Below are positions 1 through 12,115 of a stretch of DNA of 64,000 bases, one piece after another. The DNA is from Beroe forskalii (Eukaryota; Ctenophora; Nuda; Beroida; Beroidae), in NCBI GenBank assembly GCA_011033025.1, contig WFMF01000338.1, positions 124,001-188,000 of the forward strand, given 5' to 3'. The position numbers were made by a program, and so were the translations under genes. Position 1 is the stretch's first letter, and every line of letters starts with the position of its first letter. The notes under the pieces were generated by a model that made no database searches, was not told the origin of the DNA, and saw only the letters and a list, made by a program, of their open reading frames with translations.

Positions 1-110
1 TGCGTGAGAGTTTTAACCTGAGGGCATCTTGTTCTTGATAATCGTGCTGTTAATCGCATGGATAGCAGATTTACTGTCTGGTTATCAAGATCTTGCTAAT
101 CCTTCAGTGC

Positions 111-210
111 NNNNNNNNNNNNNNNNNNNNNNNNNNNNNNNNNNNNNNNNNNNNNNNNNNNNNNNNNNNNNNNNNNNNNNNNNNNNNNNNNNNNNNNNNN
201 NNNNNNNNNN
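111..210. other. Assembly gap (100 N)
   Basis: Exactly 100 N characters, the usual placeholder for a scaffold gap of unknown size. The sequence on either side is not alike in quality: 1-110 reads normally, while 211-1500 does not. Confidence 0.97.
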
Positions 211-1502
211 TAAAAATGGAAGTTTTGAAGGGTGGGGATTTTTCGAAATTCCCTTTTTTCCAAATTTTTTAAAAATTTCAAGTTTTCTTTCTTTTTCTAA
301 ACAAATTTCCTTTGGGTTTGTTTAAAACCCTCTAAGGTTTCAAAAAAAGTTTGGGAAATTTTAAAAAATATTTAAGAAAAAATCCCCTTTTTAAAAATCA
401 ACCCGGTTTTAAGCTATTTTGGACCAACTCAACTTTTTTAAGGGAAACCCAAAAAAATTTTTTATTTAAACAGGCAAGGGCAGTCTAATATAAAGAAACA
501 ATCAAAATGCCTTTTTTCTCCCCAATAAACCCCAAAGGTTTTAAAATTCCCGCGGTAAAAAAGCCAAAAAAACGAAATCATTTTTTTTTGAACGTGACTG
601 TTTTCGGTTTTGATTTTTCAATACAACTACTGTAATTTTCGGAAAGGTTTTTTGCTCCCAAAAAATTCAGTAAAATTCCCCCCTTAAATTTCCCTTTGTG
701 TCCCTTTCCTCCTTTTCCCTAAAAACCAAAACTTTAAAACACAAAATTTCCCTAATAATTTTGGTTTCGGTTTTTCAAAAAACCCAAAATCTGACTTTTC
801 TCAAATTTTTTCTAAAATTATTTAAAAAATTTAAAGAAAGGGGTTTTTTGGAAAATTTTAAAAATCGGGGTGGTTGGGGCTTGGGTTTAAAGGAAAAAAT
901 GATAAAATTGGTTCTGTTTTTTTTAAAACTTTTCACTTTGGCCCAAAAACTGAAGCTAAAAATTCAAAAAAAAAAGTGGGATTAAATTGGGAAAAAAATG
1001 ATTTAAACCGGAAAAGGGGACAGCATTAAAACAATAAAAAAAGAAAATTGAATTTTTTAAGTCAGATAAAATAAAATCAACAGTCAGTCAGCCTTGAAAA
1101 ACAGTTTTCCAAAACCCATTTCTGAAAAAAAAACAATTAAAATTTTTTTAAATCCCAACAACAAATTTAAAAAAAATTGGTACAAAAAACACTTGCTAAG
1201 GGGGTTTAAAAAGAAATGGCCCTGGCCCAAAGCCCTTTCTCGGGGCTTTACCAAAAATTATTAGGGGTTTTTGTTGTATAATGATGCTAAAGGTTTCCCT
1301 AAGCCCCCGGGGGAGGGGAAAAAACAATCTGCATCCCCAAACAAAAATTTAAGAATTAAACCCCCAATTTCTGTTAAATTTGACCCCCTATTAAAATTTT
1401 AAAAAAATAAAAAGGGGGGGAAAAACCCCCTTTTTAATTTGAAAAAAAAATAAAAAATTTTCAAATTAAAAAAAAGTAAATTAAATTTTAACCCCCATTG
1501 TT
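211..1502. other. Low-quality homopolymer-rich stretch
   Basis: Dominated by runs of three to eight identical bases (AAAA, TTTT, CCCC, GGGG) with no open frame resembling a protein and no repeat shared with the rest of the window. The texture is unlike the other 62 kb and looks like poorly called read ends beside the gap rather than biological sequence. I see no feature here that I would trust. Confidence 0.6.
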
Positions 1503-2540
1503 CTAAGGAAAGTTCACCTTTTCTAGCCTTCCCTGCATCAACATGGATCAGTTGTCCCTGGGATGAAGCTTCTCACCAAATCATAATCAGGATGTGTACA
1601 AAAAATCGTCATAACATAGAACTTCTCCTCAGTTTTTAAAGATAAAGCAAAACCCGTGGAGTAAAGCACCTGCATCCTTCGTTTGATGACGACACTCCCC
1701 CCCGTTACACGCTCCCGTGTGGGGAGCCTTTCCTCGACAGCTTGCACATAATTGTGCAGTAAGTACTGGGTGGGCTTGGCTGCACTGGGTGCAGTTCGTG
1801 AACTGTGCAGCGGTAAGTGTATACATGCCCCCCAACATGTTTATACAAACATCTTCACCCACCAAGTTATTAACCGATTCAACCTCATAACTTTGGCTAA
1901 AATTTCGTCTGTATCTCTGACTAACTCGTAGGGACACACGGTACCGTCCGTTTGACAGGCGATGTGTTCGGGATAGAATCCCATAGACGAATACTCCCCC
2001 TGAAATTGAGAGTGTTTGTGAGGCGGGCACCACAGTCTTCGCACGGAAACCTGAATTTCAATCATGTCAGACCCGGGTGATACGATGGGGTGATTTAGAG
2101 AATTGGGTAATCTAAACTCACTGATTGAGGTGCAAAAGTGATCAGCGTCCCAAAAAAACGTGAAAAACAATCAATTTGCGATAGTAGTTGAGTAGATGCT
2201 CAGATGGGGCAATTTAGAGATTTGGAGTTTAAACTATATTCAGTGTTTGAGGGGGCAATGCAATCAACATAACAAAAATGTAAAAAACGATCCATTTCCG
2301 CTGACAGTTGAGTAGATGGTCGGTTAAAAGTTGACCCTCAAGCTTGACATGTTCCTGGCAAATAGGACAGAAACGTCCCTCTCCACTACAGCTTTCCAAA
2401 TGTTTTCTGTAGTTATAGTATGCCATAACATGATTGCAGCGAGTGCAAGTTATGTTTCGAACCATGGTGAAAAAGTTGAAGAAAACCCGTAAAACGAATT
2501 TTATGAATTTTATGAATTCTGTCCTCTTTCAGTCATATTT
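1503..2540 (-). pseudogene. Repeated zinc-finger gene, copy A
   Basis: The 5' part, starting at the ATG at 2465, encodes two C2HC-type fingers: a CTRC pair followed by H and C, then a CPIC pair followed by H and C. Further downstream are a CEDCG knuckle, a beta-rich stretch, a zinc-ribbon-like CTQC/CASC pair and a final beta-rich domain, an order that recalls OB-fold/Zn-ribbon proteins. I do not recognise the family. Four more copies lie at about 4480, 31285, 34100 and 36150. The copy is interrupted by several breaks, so I treat it as a fossil that could be transposon- or virus-derived. Its 3' end runs into the low-quality stretch at about 1503. Confidence 0.5.
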
Positions 2541-3061
2541 ATAGTGAGAAAACACATTTTGATGTGGTAAAGGCATCACAAAAAATGATAATGCTTTAAT
2601 CATAGAATCCCATTGTTGACATGTATAATAGTAGTGACATAACCAATAATTTATATTGTAACAAAAGTGATTTTTGGCATGTTTGAACATGTTTGAGGGG
2701 AGATTGAGTGACATTGCTGTTCAATTCCCATGAGACTTAATGTCTCCAACATGAGAGTTGAGAAGAACCTATGTTTCCAAAAATCAAGTTTTGGCGGGGT
2801 GTATAAACCGCATACTGTTTGAAATTTCTCATTCATGTAAGTATATGGAGTCACATGGAAAATAAATCACAATTATAATGTTTAATACATTTCATCAGGA
2901 GACAATGTGGGTTTATATAAGCTGAATTCAATCTGTTAGCAGTCGAATCGGTTCCAATCCAATGATCCCATGAGGGGTATAAAATCCCAGTACGGGGGTT
3001 ATAAAAATAGATGCTATGAGTTTTGTTTGTGGTACATGTAGTTACATAAACAATTAATTCA
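2541..3061. other. Intergenic, mirror of right-arm 32800-33240
   Basis: No gene seen. It holds the upstream region of zinc-finger copy A and, at about 2895-2990, a segment with TATATAAG and TATAAAA boxes and the phrase CTGTTAGCAGTCGAATCG. That segment occurs again as a diverged direct repeat at about 3780-3870, on the other side of the Helitron. Confidence 0.6.
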
Positions 3062-3755
3062 TCTTACTATATATAATGCGTGTTGTTAATATATATATAT
3101 TTATTTATTTATTTATGGCGATTCGTTTTCAAGTAGGCAACGAAATTCTTTTTCATCGTGTTGCAAAACTTTATAATAAATCAGAAAATAATACGATATT
3201 TTTCGGCCACCCTGAGGGTGTGGTGGGCCCTTTTTTTCGCAAAAATTAAAGTTTCGAATTTTTTCCAAAATTCTTTCGCCATCGAGTTGCTTATGATGAA
3301 TAAGAATTTTGAGAATTTTGTCCGAATTATTGGGTCACTCTGAGGAGCGTGGGAGGCCACGCCCCTTTTTTCAAAAATTAAACTTTCGAATTTTTTCAAA
3401 ATTCCTTCGCCATCAAGTTGCTTATGATGAATAAAAGTTTTGAGAATTTTGTCCGAATTATTGGGTCACCCTAAGGGTCGTGGGAGGCCACGCCCTTTTT
3501 TCGAAAAAATAGATTTTCGAATTTTTTCAAAATTCTTTCGCTGTGGAGTTGCTTATGATAAGTAAAGGTTTTGAGAATATTGTCGGCAATATTGGGTTAC
3601 CGTTGGGGGCGTGGGAAGCTTTTTTTTCGCAGAAATTAAAGTTTCGAATTTCCCCTCCAAACTCGCTCGGTCAAATCACTGTCAAAGGGACATGTGGCCG
3701 TTAGCTCTGAATGCGGCTGCCATCATTCGCCGTCCGTAGGACGGGAACCGACTAG
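3062..3755 (+). mobile_element. Non-autonomous Helitron (694 bp)
   Basis: Begins TCTTACTATATATAAT after a 5' A and ends CTAG before a T, so it sits between A and T without target duplication, as Helitrons do. A perfect hairpin, CCGTCC-GTA-GGACGG (3730-3744), lies 7 nt before the CTAG terminus. The inverted partner arm has the uninterrupted site (between 32788 and 32789), which fixes both ends. No Rep/helicase frame is present, so it is non-autonomous. The interior is a set of about 125-bp tandem repeats. Confidence 0.9.
3200..3655 (+). repeat. Tandem repeats inside Helitron
   Basis: Three to four copies of a roughly 125-bp unit containing AAAATTCTTTCGCCATCGAG, GTTGCTTATGATGAATAA and GGTCACCCTGAGG-like segments, with copy-to-copy differences. 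The repeats contribute the short shadow frames seen here on both strands; no gene is implied. Confidence 0.75.
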
Positions 3756-4479
3756 TAATCATAATGCTCAATACAGTTCTCATGAAACAATGTGGGTTTA
3801 TATAAGTGGAACATAATCTGTTAGCAGTCGAATCGACTCCAATTCAATGGTCATGTGGGGTTATAAAATGGAGAATACAAGCTAACCATCTAAAGAGACA
3901 TGTTTCTGAGATACACAATCTATGGAGGATGCTCATGTATATAAGATTGTGAATTTGATAGCGAGGTCACTTCCAAATGTTTTAATATTTCGCTCCATTT
4001 TTATTGCAATTCTGCCCAAAAAAAGCCAACTTTTGTTCATGATCATGCCCCCCTTTTTTCCCAAATTTTCTAGATTTCTAAAATCTTATGCAGTTTAGTT
4101 GAAAATTTGTTGTTAATTCATTCAATGAATGAGTTTTTTACCAATAACGAATCAAAACTTTTGATTATGAAAAATGAATCTTGAATCAAATGCAATGCAG
4201 GATGTTCGCCTTGATTGTCTGTCTTCTGTTGACGGTGTTTGGGCAGGTGAACCCAGGTATTACATATAACAATATATATATATATATATTTTTTGAGATA
4301 TGTTACTCTTTTTATAGCTTTTGTAGTGTGTGAAAAGTACAATATGTTTTCAAATGAGTGGTGTATGAGTCAGGTCAGAGAAAAAAAATAAGCTCTAAAT
4401 CATGTTGAAGGCCACATGACTTTTATTACCTTATTGATCCTTATTTAACCGAGTCTTAAGGACAAAAATGACTGCTATG

Positions 4480-5290
4480 TTGATTGCATTTGCCTTCTCA
4501 AACAGTGAATATAGTTTAAACCCCAAATCTCTAAATTGCCCTATCTGAGCATCTACTCAACTACTATCGCAAATTGATTGTTTTTCACGTTTTTTTTGGG
4601 ACGCTGATCACTTTTGCACCTCAATCAGTGAGTTTAGATTACCCAATTCTCTAAATCACCCCATCGTATCACCCGGGTCTGACATGATTGAAATTCAGGT
4701 TTCCGTGCGAAGACTGTGGTGCCCGCCTCACAAACACTCTCAATTTCAGGGGGGAGTATTCGTCTATGGGATTCTATCCCGAACACATCGCCTGTCAAAC
4801 GGACGGTACCGTGTCCCCTACGAGTGAGTCAGAGATACAGACGAAATTTTACCCAAAGTTATGAGGTTGAATCGGTTAATAACTTGGTGGGAGAAGATGT
4901 TTGTATAAACATGTTGGGGGCATGTACACTTACCGCTGCACAGTTCACGAACTGCACCCAGTGCAGCCAAGCCCACCAGTACTTACTGCACAATTATGTG
5001 CAAGCTGTCGAGGAAAGGCTCCACACGGGAGCGTGTAACGGGGGAGTGTCGTGTCATCAAAACGAAGGATGTGCAGGGTGCTTACTCCACGGGGTTTTGC
5101 TTATCTTTAAAAACTGAGGAGAAGTTCTACGTTATGACGATTTTTTTACACATCCCGATTATGATTTGGTGAGAAGCTTCATCCCAGGGCAACTGATCCA
5201 TGTTGATGCATGGAAGGCTCGAGAATTTGAGGATGGTGAGGGAGTATTCTTAGAAGCTATGAGGGTTACTACAGTGCTATAATTTACTTA
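4480..5290 (+). pseudogene. Repeated zinc-finger gene, copy B (5' part missing)
   Basis: Corresponds to the downstream two-thirds of copy A (CEDCG knuckle, beta-rich segment, CTQC/CASC ribbon, C-terminal beta-rich segment) but lacks the two N-terminal C2HC fingers. It is the mirror of copy C at about 31285-32070 in the right arm. It carries several breaks and is treated as a fossil. Copies A and B point away from each other, with the Helitron between them. Confidence 0.5.
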
Positions 5291-5479
5291 CTTTTGACAA
5301 TTTGCCAAAAACTTGTTTTATTTGGATATTTCAATTAAAATGTGGAGGGGGGTCTTATGGTTCCTCTATTGAGCTTTTTAAAATTTTAATATGGGGTCAC
5401 AATTAAAAATGTATAATACATTTCGTCGTGAAACAATGCTCATTCACATTATGCGGAATGTTGTTAGCACAGTATTTAC

Positions 5480-5990
5480 GCGCTATACTGATAACATGTT
5501 AATATATCCCCGAGGTTTTTCGAGCAATCTTGATAATGATAAAACTTTCAGGATATTTCGGGCATGATCAAACCAATATGACCCTGGAGTTGCAAACATT
5601 TTTGAGTCCCAAAAACAGAGATATTGGCAAGGAAACAGAGATGGGGCAAACCCCGATTTTTTATTGATAACTGAGCCATTTTTTGAGCTAGACACTTTAA
5701 ATTTTTGTTGAAAATCTTTCAGCCTGTACCTACGACATCACAAAATCGCATCAAGAAACTCCAAACACAATCAGAGTTATGTAGTTATTGGATCTCAAAA
5801 TTTGAAATATAGCCGAAAAACTGGTTTTTTGTTGATATCTCAGACATTTTTTGGGCTAGACACTTCAAATTTTTGTTGAAAAAACTTTCAGCCTATACCT
5901 AGGACATCCCAAAATTTCATCATCAAATTCCAAACACAAGCGGAGTAATCGACCTCTACAATTGTCTACTTTTTTTTTTGGCACACCCGT
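5480..5990 (+). repeat. Dispersed ~140-bp module, two units
   Basis: Two head-to-tail units contain GAAAAACTGGTTTTT, TTGATATCTCAGACATTTTT, GGGCTAGACACTTCAAATTT and AAACTCCAAACACAA. The stretch ends near 5985 with CAATTGTCTACTT and TTTGGCACACCCG. The same module occurs at 30590-31085 (mirror arm), in the foldback at 21577-23575, and at 37690-37865 with the terminal part at 38868-38915. This is a MITE or foldback family without coding capacity. Confidence 0.6.
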
Positions 5991-6474
5991 TAGATCCCAA
6001 TTCCCAAATTAAGACACAATGTAATTTACTGGCATCATATCGCAGGGTTTTTATTTGTGTTATTTATTGTTTACGATACGAGGACATGGTTGCATATTTG
6101 AAATTTGATGAGAATAATTTAGCAAAATTTGGGAGAATTCCAATCCAGCAGCCCAACCGTGATTGGAAATAGCTTTGCTATAAAGTTACATATTAACTCA
6201 ATTGCGAATGAATAATAGAAATTAGAACGGCATAAACATGTTACATCTTAACATACATGATACAATATTGGGAATATACCCACATAAGAACTTTATTCTT
6301 TTGTTGTATATCGAACAGTTTACGAAAATTTCATTCAGTTATTCGATTCCTGTCATTGGCCGTACGGCTGCTGGATTTCAAGAAAAACCTTCAAAATAAA
6401 ATAATGTGAGGGGCCGAGGGAGGATTAAAATTTAAATCCAGGATCAGAAAAATGTCCGAGAATATTCAACTAAC

Positions 6475-8064
6475 CGATTTCCCTCATTTTCCTGATGTTC
6501 TTCGAAAAGCCAGAGATGCTAACACAGGATACTTTGAATCCGTTCAGGACGATCTCATAGTAGGGGAAGCCTGAAAATGGGACATTTGACTAGAAATATA
6601 CGAGAAAATTTGACGTTTTTATATGGAAAATCAATTTGTTGACACCAGCACACTGTAATCACTGAATCGGTTCATTAATTAACGCATGTTCACTGATATG
6701 ACTTGTGACCGGTGCAATCAATTCGCTGGTGCAGTTGCTGCCATCGACAGCAACACCAGTAATTCTACTAATACTATAAAAGGGGGATGGTCTGCAAGAT
6801 AACCAGTAATTGACTATCTTGACCAGTTTTGACACCAGTTTTTTGCTTTTAGCTAGCAGAGCAGTCACAACACCATACCACCTGCGTCCGACACAGTGAT
6901 GGGATGCCAGTCAACTGAAGTCTGTTCACACTGCAACTTCATTCGATCACCACTTCGAATTAATATCAACCTGTATAATTGTGTCATTAAGATATACCTG
7001 TGCTAGACTTTTCTTGAAGTCTGAAGTAGAAGTTGTGGAGTTTGCCCTCGTGGATTCGTTGATCTCCGACGTAGAACTTGTACCAACCAGCGTCAATGTT
7101 GATCTTGTACGTCCTTACCTTAAAAGATAGAGTAAATCTAATAGTTAACAGACAGGTTCTAGTGCACTCTCTGCAATGCAGTCACACGGGAAAAAGCTCA
7201 GTTTTTAGTCATGTTTTTGGTCTTTTTGGCCACTTATGGACCAAAAAGCCCATTTCGGCCCAAAAATTGGAGTCTTTCAAGAGGCTGTAAATCTTGAAAA
7301 TGGCCAAAATTCTGAATTCTGAAAGCAGTATTTTCTTATTTGAGTCAAGCTGTACTGGCACGCAAAGTTTCATGAGTTGACTAGTAAAACAATTCAGACG
7401 ACCGTCGACCCCCCACCCCCCGACACCCGGATCAAAATTAAGAAAATCCTCAGACACACTTGGATTTGGGTAAAATCTGTGTAAAAACTAATGCTGCATT
7501 ATTGTTTGGTTTTAGTGCACTCTCTGCAATGCAATCACATGGGAAAAAGCAGTTCTTAGTCATATTCAATGATGAATGAATATGACAGATTACAGGTGCA
7601 GCACAACTGTGGTTTGCAGAATACATACCATGAGGGTCTGAGTTCCCCTGTACAGAAAGTAGACAAGCAGAGCAGAAGGGAAGACAATGCCTTGGCTGAC
7701 TGCCATGGAAGAAGCCAGGACAACTGACACCCAAATGGAGATGATGATCACACACAGCACGGATACAACACATGATGATATAAAGGAAATGAATAATTAT
7801 TCAACTAAATTATAAAATTTTACAGCACAGCAAAATGGGGCATGACTTACAGATCAAAACAGACTGGGCGTCTTGCATGTACAATTCTTGATTCACGACT
7901 AAATACTTACAAGATATATAGAATTCTGGGGGTCTGTCTTTGTAGACTAGAACATTAGGATCACTTTCATCCTTTTTGAAGGGGTATAGAGGATTGTTGG
8001 TGACTTGCTGTTCCAGGGTGGTTTCCACATGCTCCAAGAAGGACCATTTGCTGAACACCCCCAT
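6475..8064 (-). pseudogene. TMEM249-like gene, left-arm partial copy
   Basis: Four exons match the right-arm gene: 7911-8064 (start ATG at 8064, 51 codons), 7629-7771 (two-pass hydrophobic segment), 6998-7118 and 6475-6570. Exon lengths of 154, 143, 121 and 96 nt equal those of the right copy. The expected acceptor of exon 2 reads AT instead of AG (7772-7773), so normal splicing should fail there. The exon-3 acceptor (TTTTAAG) is intact, unlike in the right copy. Exons 5 and 6 are not found in this arm, whose homology ends near 1503. It is most likely a truncated, non-functional duplicate, or the other haplotype with a base error. Identification is by resemblance to TMEM249, a CatSper-associated membrane protein. 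Confidence 0.6.
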
Positions 8065-8392
8065 GCTGCTATTCTAACAGAGCAAATGTGGAGTTAGTAG
8101 ATAAGTCATTGTATAGAAACATCCCAACAATTGAGTTTTTATTGCTTGTCTGAATACCAAATTCACTAGAAAATATCCAGCAATGAATTGGTAAATAATT
8201 TTGATTATTGACAATTGGCTGTAGCATTGACTGTCTGCTCACTGGTCAGTTAAGAGAATGAATCAACAAATAATACATCAAATTTCCACAAAATGAGCAT
8301 TCAAATAACAATCATAATCAAAAATCAAATTCCTATTTACATTTCTATCACAGGATGTAGTCAAATAAAATCCTAGACAATTCTCAGAGATG

Positions 8393-9506
8393 TCATGAGA
8401 CACCAGTATAAATTGAGTGAGATGGTCGACATGGTGAGACAGCCTTTATGTTTCCCACGGGATGCCTCAGTTGTTCCCTGTCCCAAAGCTTATGGAAAAC
8501 CCTCTCTTTTGTAAATCTTGTATTGTTCTTAAATCTGTATGTGTCTGGAGTATATCTCACATAGTTTTGTCTGATTTTGGCCGGTCTATTCGATTGGCAT
8601 CACCACTTCTAGGGTTATATTTTGACTCACTATAATCTCTTAGGTACACTCTGTCATATAATGAAGATTGGGTTAATCTTGGCTGTGGCTCTCCCTGGTC
8701 CATAATTACCACACTTTCTTCATCTGGTTCATCAGTAGCAAACATGTCCATAGTAGGGATTTCAATTATGTCTCTGCTTGGTTTAGTCGATGGCTCATTG
8801 GTTATAGTCATGTCTTCTTGGAGATAAGATAGAGCCTTTTTGTTTCTATTATTCCCATTCACATTTGTTCTTGACTTAGCATAGTTGATATAACTTGGTT
8901 GATCATTTGACATGGGATAGTCTTCAATAAAACGTTTCCCAACCACAATGCTTGTACTTGATTTTGGGGAAGAAGGTGGTGCAGCAGCACCAGAACTCTC
9001 AGAAGAATTATTTTCATTTTGCCATCACCTGACAAACACTTATTTGCTGTTTTACATCATGTTTATCAAGCTTATTGGAAGGCTTTGTTTCTGCCACCTG
9101 AGAGTTTCTTGGTTTCCATTTTGGTCTTTCTCCTTGTTGAACCCATTTCTGATTCATTGTCATTCTTGCACTTCTTATAAAGCCTTTAAAATCTCCTTGA
9201 TTAATAAGCTGGTTCTTAACCTCATTATTATGATGTATGGTGGTTTGAGCCATTCGGTCGACATTCATTATTCCTTTTGGATTGATATGCAGCTGACTTG
9301 GGGCGAGATGGTGACTTGTGTGCTGCAGGAGGCGGTTGACATCTCTGTTCTCGTGTTCCAATCCCTAGTGCAGATTTAGCCCTATTTTGTTGGACCCTCT
9401 GAGGAGGTTCTGGAATGAAAAAGCCCTCTCTATCCAATGTCTGCTCTGTGACCATACGTAAATTGGATGCATTGTTCCCCTTCACTGTCAAGTCTATACC
9501 TACCAT
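8393..9506 (-). pseudogene. Left-arm copy of the 371-codon gene, frameshifted
   Basis: Mirror of the intact gene at 24980-26095, starting at the ATG at 9506. The frame is lost at about 9242 (three A where the right copy has two), again in two A runs at about 9006-9020 (each one A short), and again near 8563 (four A against five). Apart from these indels the protein is almost identical to the intact copy. All four lesions are single-base changes in short A runs, so sequencing or consensus error is a serious alternative to true pseudogenisation. It lies just upstream of the TMEM249-like copy in the same orientation. Confidence 0.75.
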
Positions 9507-9778
9507 ACTGAAAATAGGATTGAATATAAATCAGTGTAATCAGAAAACTACCTGAAATACTCAAAAATCACAAAATAAAAGACTGTGATTCAAATTGAAT
9601 TACAGAAATAGTTCATATCTCATGAAAATATCAATGACCTTTCAATGTGTTTTGGCTTTCAAGTGTTTATAAGATCATACAGGCAATTCAATTAATTAGT
9701 TAATAAAACAAGTAATTTATATTTTATAGCCATTACACCAGTCACCATGATTGAACATATATTACCATTCATCTCATT

Positions 9779-11500
9779 TTCACTTAACATAACATAACAT
9801 AACATAAGGATAATGGTATTTAACCATCACTCTTCACATAGACGATTATCAAGAACAATAGATAACACTAATACGCACCATTGAACTCAGGTGCCCATTA
9901 CTCATTGTTACCATTCATAAATAAAGTGAAATTTTAAAAACAACTCAGTGATAAAAAATACTGTGATAATAAGTTAAGAGTATGAAATCGCTGTGAAATA
10001 AGTTAAGAGCATGAAACTGAAAAATAAAAATAAAAATATCATAAAATTCAGTATAAATAACTTGATTTAAAAATGCTGGCAACATACTGTCAACAGCAAA
10101 CGTAAAAAGTCAATGAAAATACATTAAATACAATTACAATTAGGTATATAGAGTATTAGCAATGAATGTTTATTCCTTTCTTCTTGGCTACAAAGGGATT
10201 ATTTCTCAAATAGTCATTGAACTTAATTTTATTAGTCAAATAGTTACCCCCTTCAATTTTGTCAAGCACCACTGATGAAATATGCCAGAAATTACTAGGG
10301 CAGAATCTTACAGCACTATTCTTATATTGTTCCAAAGAAATTTTAAACATTTCAATACTTGATGCATCCCTCACATATTTTGGTAAATCGTTCCAGTAAG
10401 GCCTAACTCTTTCTGAAATAAAGTTATCATTAATTCTAACTACTTCTTTCTGAACATTGGTACAAGATTTCCTATGAGTTAACAGGTTTCTTCTACTTCT
10501 ACCCAATTTAAACAATAAACAACTTCTGACCATAGTCAACTTTATTGTTCAATATCTTAAATGTTTCTATTAGATCTCCTCTTATTCTCCTTTCAGCTAA
10601 TGTTGTTAATTTAAGCCTGTCCAACCGCTCACTGTAAGGAAGTGTACCTATGCCATTTATGAGTCTAGTGAAACGACGCTGGACTCCTTCCAGCTCCAAG
10701 ATGGTACCCCAATTCCCATGGTGAGCAGTTGGACTCCAAAGTTGGACACAATACTCTAGCTTGGGCCTTATAAGTGATTTGTAGATTTTCAGCATAACAT
10801 CAATATCTTTAGCAATAACATTTCTACTTATCCAAGCTATAGTTCTGTTAGCATCTTTTATACTCTTATCTATATTACAATTCCAATTCAAATTTTCATT
10901 TATAAGGACTCCTAAATCTGTTTCTGAACTAGTTTCTTCAAGGACTTTATTATGTAAAACATATTCATTTCTAGGGTTATCATTCATATCTATATGTAAT
11001 ACCTTACATTTCTCTATATTGAACTTCAAAAGCCAAGTTTCCTCCCAATTTTCAAGTTGTCTCAAGTCAACATTATTTATATTACACTCAGTGGCATTGA
11101 AAACAATCTTAAGGTCATCAGCAAATATTTTAGACACATTCTTAATCTGATTAGGTAAATCATTTATGTAAAGGACGAATAATAAAGGTCCTAAAACTGA
11201 ACCTTGAGGTACACCAGATTTTACCTTTCTAGAATCAGATAATTCCCCTCTTACAACAGTTCTCATAGTTCTATTAGAAAGAAAGTCCTGAATAATTCCC
11301 AATGTGTTCCCATTGATACCAAGTTTTTGTAACTTAACAAGAAGTCTGTAATGGGGTACAGTGTCAAAGGCTTTCATAAAGTCTAGGTACAAAATATCTA
11401 CAGGTGATCCTTCTTCAAGTAGAGATATTACATTGTCAACTGTTTCTAATAAGTTTGATAAGCATGACTTCTTAGAAACAAATCCATGCTGGTCTTCTAT
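9779..11500 (-). mobile_element. 5'-truncated CR1/Jockey-like LINE
   Basis: Inserted between CATCTCATT (ending 9778) and AATTATGATT (from 11501); the right arm has these joined by only three bases near 24720-24735, giving the empty site. The 3' end (left side) has a short (TTATG)n tail, with four to five repeats visible as CATAA on the plus strand. Only the reverse transcriptase part of ORF2 is present, so the element is 5' truncated, as usual for target-primed insertion. Confidence 0.85.
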
Positions 11501-11510
11501 AATTATGATT
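10156..11510 (-). pseudogene. LINE reverse transcriptase fragment
   Basis: The frame starts inside RT with QHGF, then YLDFMKAFDTVPH (motif A region), SGVPQGSVLGPLLF, and FADD as the catalytic box. It continues into the LEYCVQLWSP and EGVQRRFTRLI region typical of the CR1/Jockey group. The C-terminal piece (10156-10539) is in another frame from the main part (10508 upward), so there is one frameshift near 10510-10540. The endonuclease and N-terminal RT are missing. It cannot be active. Confidence 0.85.
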
Positions 11511-11711
11511 AAATTAATGTGATGTGCTCCTATATTTGAGCCCAATGTACTGAATGAAAAGTTCCAATAAAATAAATAGAAACCAGATACTTAAACTAGC
11601 ATATGGACAGCATTGGGTACCCAGACCAATACCGGCTGACAAGAAAGCAGATGAGCAAGTTAAAAACCACATTTGAAGTTAAATCAATGTGTGAGACCAT
11701 CATGTAAGTTG

Positions 11712-11769
11712 CCCTAACCAGGACCCTGGTTACGCGCACGGAGTGCGCGGCGCCCCTGGTTAGGGGAAG
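11712..11769. mobile_element. 58-bp GC-rich hairpin insertion
   Basis: Flanked by an exact 11-bp duplication CATGTAAGTTG (11701-11711 and 11770-11780). The right arm has a single copy of this site near 24508-24518 and no insert. The insert begins CCCTAACCAGG and ends CCTGGTTAGGGG plus AAG, so it folds on itself, with a GCGCACGGAGTGCGC inner stem. Related GC-rich hairpins are at 14028-14109 and 18056-18122. Confidence 0.8.
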
Positions 11770-12115
11770 CATGTAAGTTGTAACAACAGTTAGCCATTAT
11801 GGTTATGGCATGGACAAAGGATCAGCACAACAGTCCATAATGCACAATTGCAGTTTTGAGGTGGTGTTTGTCTAGATGGCATTTTCCTAAAGTCCCATCA
11901 TCACCACAGCAGAATAATTTCAGATTTCCCAATCATGTAATAATGTAATGATAATATTATGTATTGTTGTGCTGCAAGTAATGAATTCATGGCACAGCTT
12001 TGCATTTCTACTTATCGTTTGTTTCGAATTTCGCTCTCCGACTTTTAACAGTACCAGTAAGGCGACACCACCTCTCCACCTACCACCTTGTGGTTTGTGC
12101 GACTTGTGAACAACT

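Noticed and set aside
5978-6172. 64-codon frame (mirror at 30344-30592)
   Set aside because: Lies in TMEM249-like intron sequence, differs in length between arms and has no domain; conserved only because the arms are duplicated.
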